The notes under the pieces were generated by a model. The model had not been told where the DNA came from. It did not search any database and saw nothing but the letters and a program-made list of their open reading frames with translations. A stretch of DNA of 64,000 bases, taken from assembly GCA_003254885.1 (NCBI GenBank), contig QANT01008702.1:1-64000 (forward strand), given 5' to 3'. Made by a program: the position numbers and the translations under genes. Positions 60,885 through 64,000 of the stretch are shown one piece after another (within the stretch, counting starts at the first letter, position 1; every line of letters starts with the position of its first letter). The stretch is from Purshia tridentata (lineage: Eukaryota > Streptophyta > Magnoliopsida > Rosales > Rosaceae).

Positions 60885-63800
60885 TTAAATGATGCCGGCA
60901 AACTCCAAAATTGAAGCCAAACGGGGGCTTCTGCCTTGTCTATGCTGTGCAAAGTAAGACTGCTTCTGCTTGTTCAATATCTTCTCCATCTCTTCCCCAA
61001 ATGCCAGCTGCCTAGCCTCCCTCTGCATCTCCATTACTGGGTTGGCCTCTTGCCCTGCATATAAAACACACCCTGTTAACAAATTGATGACAAATTAGGC
61101 AATGACTCCATGTACATCTCAAAACATGGCCGACTTAATTACCTGTAAGGAAGTTCCTCCGGTTGTTTCGGGCATTGATTCCAAATCCCACCAGTCTCAG
61201 ATTCTGATTTTGGAGGTCATTATTGTTGTTTTGGGCAACAATGGCAACAGGATAACCAGCTGGTACCACGAAAACATCATTGCGAGATATCTCAGCGCTG
61301 AACTTCCTGTTCTGTTGGCTCTTTCCACTTTGTTCTGACTCCTCATATTGTTCACCTTCCATCTCTTGTTCTTGGTTCATGAGTTGTGGGCGGGCAATTT
61401 CAAACCGTCCGCTTCCTTCTACAACCATCATCAGGTAAGTTGCCTTTGAATTGAAGTGTGGCAACATTATAGAATCCTGCAAAATTTTGATCAAAGTTTT
61501 GAGTAAAACATAGATATATGGATATGGAATTAATTAATTTCTTGTGGGATTAATGTTTGGTTTACTTGGTTCATCTCAGTGCAGATGACTGAGACATCCA
61601 TGTCCTGGAGTTGGTTGAACTCCTCAGGGCGAGCCTCGTAGGTCTTTCCATAGTTGTTGGAGTGCAGAGGTTTTTGGCTTGGCAGATTGAACACAGCCTT
61701 AGACCCACCACGGAATTTGCGCCAAGGTGAAGAAGCTTGTTTGCTCAATGCCCTGAGTTGCTCTGGCGAGGCCCTCATCACCATTCCCTGCCTCCCCTGC
61801 TCTTGTCCAAAGGCCTGCCTCCTCTGCTCTTGTCCAAAAACCCTCTCTAGCTCCTCTCTTGGGGTCTGATCATAGAACAGTTTATCGAAGCCTAATTAGT
61901 GCGTGCACTAAAAATTTATAGTGTTCAAATAAAGGGAAAAGAAGAGAAATTGAGAATTGAAGTAATTACATCAAAGGCAGATTCAAGAATGTCATTGCTG
62001 AAAACGCTGTAGTACGACTCGGGGTTTTCAGAACCAGCAGGAAAGAATTCCTGCATAATCAAGTTAAACAATGTTATATATACAAGAACTAGATATTCAC
62101 TCAAATTGAAAAAACTAAAAAATAAAATAAAATTCAGGGTTCTTTCAATTTGATTATATATATACCTCAAATCGGCCTGATGGATTGTTGACGGACTGAA
62201 TGAGCTTTGCAATTCGGAGAGTTTCATCATTATTATGGTTAATTAAGTAAATAGTAGCCCCTGCAGGAACTCTAATCACATCTCCTTCTTCAATGTTGGA
62301 GGAATCTTTGTTGTCTTGCATCAGAATAGTGACTGCACCACGTCCTGTAAATATTCCAAAGCAACAAAAGTAAAGATATTAGAATTCCTGTATATAAATT
62401 CTTATTAGCTGGAGACTTTGTATAGTGTTTGTAGACGAATTGGTAAGAGAGAGGACTCACCGTTGATAACAACAAAAATCGATTCGGCATCGCAATGGTG
62501 TGGAAGAACAAAAGTGTTGGGATTTGCCTCAAAGATGGCCAAACGGTAGTTCTTAATGCCTCGAACAAGCTTAGACGTGAACCTCTCAAGCACATACATC
62601 CCACCTTCATCCGACTTGAACTTTGAGTCAAACCTATCTGAGGGGAAGTAAAAGGGGTTGTCCCTCTGGCTCTGGCTCTGGCTCTGGCTCTGGCTCTGTT
62701 CCTCAAGTAGGTAGTAATTCTGACCTTCTTCTTGTTGGCACCTTCTTTGGCATTCTTTTTGTTCTCGCTGACCTTGTACTTCACTTTGGCATCTCTGCTG
62801 GCACTGACCCTGACTCGGACCCTGTTCTTGTTCTCTTTGTTGCTCTTCAAATTGCTTCTTGCACATTCTTTGGCATTGCTGTTGTTGTTGACCACGTCCG
62901 TGCCTTTGGCAGCTTTGCTGGCACTGCTGGTATTGCCTATGTTGCTCCTTATATTGCTCTTCTTGAGGATCTCTAGGGTTAATGTCAAGGCCACGTCCCT
63001 GATGTTCTCTTGCTTGCTCTTCAAGTTTCTCCTCGCAACTTCTTTGGCACTGCTGCTGTTGCCGCGGGTGGCTACTTTCCTGCCTCTGGCAACGCTGCTG
63101 GCACATCTGTTTGCGCTCTCCCTGGCTCATACGTGCTGCGCAGCGTTGCTGACAGGACTGTTGTTCTTGCTTTCCTTGGCCACGTTGTTCTGATTGTTGG
63201 CAACTCTGCTGGCATTGCTGGTATTTCTGTTCAGGATCTCTATGCCTGTTGTATTCAAGTTTCTCCTCGCAGCTACTTTGGCATTGTCGCTGCTGCCTTG
63301 GATCATCCCTTTCTTGCCTCTCACAATGTTGCCGGCACATCTGCTCCCGGTCTTGCTGGCTCATACGACTCGCGCATTCTTGTTGGCACTCTTGTGGGGA
63401 TGAACGTTGTTGTGATTGACAACGCTTCTGGCATTGCTCAAATTTCTTTTCAGGATCACTCGGGTTGTCCTGGCCTCTGCTCTGTTGTTGACACCTTGTT
63501 TGACACTGTTGCTGCTGTCGCGGCTCCCTTTCTTCCTTCTCACAACTTTGCTGGCACATCTCCTCACTCTGTCGCTGTCTCATATGACGTGCGCATTGTT
63601 CCTGACACTGCTGCTGCTGTTGTCGGTCGTCGCGTCCCTGTGATTGGCAACGCTGCTGGCATTGCTCGAACTCCTGGCGAGGATCGTCCCACTCCATGTG
63701 GTGACCTCCCTGCTGGTGCTCCAAGCAACGACTCTGGCAGGCAAGATATTGGTACATATCTTGCTTTGGACACTGCTCAACACATTGAGCAATCTCATGT

Positions 63801-63895
63801 TCATGATGATGATCACCGAGAGTGAAAGACACAGAGGCAAGGAAAAGAGAGCAAACGAACAACAAAGGAAGCGATCTAGCTTTCATGATCAACAT
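60885..63895 (-). CDS. vicilin copy E, full length, nine hairpin modules
   Basis: Six exons: 63895-62461, 62344-62166, 62050-61970, 61865-61566, 61476-61143, 61054-60885; 832 aa, frame intact. Signal peptide (MLIMKARSLPLLFVCSLFLASVSFTLG), then a Gln/Arg/Glu-rich region with 18 CxxxC motifs, nine hairpin modules, the most in the array. An SQSQSQ run precedes the first cupin ([49 protein letters not shown]); the second cupin in exon 5 has IMLPHFNSKATYLMMVVEGSG and FVVPAGYPVAI, with Tyr where copy B has His. The C terminus ends SPRLASILEFAGII. Role as for copy B: 7S storage globulin plus peptide precursor in seed storage vacuoles. Exon lengths 2, 3 and 5 equal those of copy B exactly. TATA at 63961-63968 and RY gcatgcatg at 63985-63993. 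Confidence 0.94.
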
Positions 63896-64000
63896 TGTGG
63901 CTTGCTTGTTTATAGCTTGTATTATTGAACTATGAATGATAGAAAAGAGAGCCGTCCTAATATTTATAGAAGCTCAAAGGCTGAGCATGCATGGACATTT
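63896..64000 (-). promoter_or_regulatory. promoter of vicilin copy E (partial)
   Basis: TATA (plus tatttata) at 63961-63968 and RY repeat gcatgcatg at 63985-63993; the rest lies outside the window. Confidence 0.65.

Noticed and set aside
63010-63825. 271-codon + strand open frame opposite vicilin copy E
   Set aside because: Same antisense artefact of the Gln/Arg-rich repeat.
1-64000. CRISPR arrays, operons, rRNA or tRNA genes
   Set aside because: None is seen; the repeats present are tandem or transposon types of a plant genome.

Overview
The window is plant nuclear DNA. Genes have short GT-AG introns, intergenic DNA is AT-rich and full of small DNA transposons, and the products are plant families. 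I infer a eudicot, most likely Rosaceae and probably Prunus, because the seed-protein cluster resembles the almond/peach vicilin-like antimicrobial-peptide proteins. The species call rests on memory of those families, not on a search. All exon boundaries were read by eye and every complete gene model below keeps frame from start to stop.

Region 1 (about 3-43 kb) is a normal gene-bearing stretch. In order: a secreted multicopper oxidase (laccase, +); a seven-repeat RCC1-family protein (-); a plastid glucose-6-phosphate 1-epimerase-like protein (+); the syntaxin SYP112 (-); phosphopantetheine adenylyltransferase COAD (-); a DUF829/TMEM53-type hydrolase-fold protein (-); a pheophytinase/dephytylase-like alpha/beta hydrolase (+); an RFC3-like clamp-loader protein with a long basic N-terminal extension (+); RER1 (-); the 20S proteasome beta-4 subunit PBD (-); and a small secreted cysteine-rich defensin-like protein (-). 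Two neighbouring pairs are divergent with under 400 bp between start codons. The set SYP112-COAD-DUF829-RER1 matches, from memory, a collinear run on Arabidopsis chromosome 2.

Region 2 (about 44-64 kb) is a tandem array of seed-storage vicilin genes, all on the minus strand. It holds two intact full-length copies (747 and 832 aa), one copy broken by a stop and a lost splice donor, one short remnant, and two copies that keep the signal peptide and cysteine-rich hairpin modules but have lost both cupin domains. The number of CxxxC hairpin modules ranges from 1 to 9 pairs. All copies share a proximal promoter with a TATA box and RY (CATGCA) elements, and several also a G-box, as expected for seed-specific expression.

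Between genes there are a solo LTR with a 5-bp target duplication, a hAT-type MITE with an 8-bp duplication, a Harbinger-like MITE, a 416-bp fold-back element, a LINE remnant, several tandem repeats, and a long poly-T tract containing two undetermined bases. The most interesting material is the vicilin array, which looks like recurrent conversion of a storage-protein gene into stand-alone hairpin-peptide precursors.
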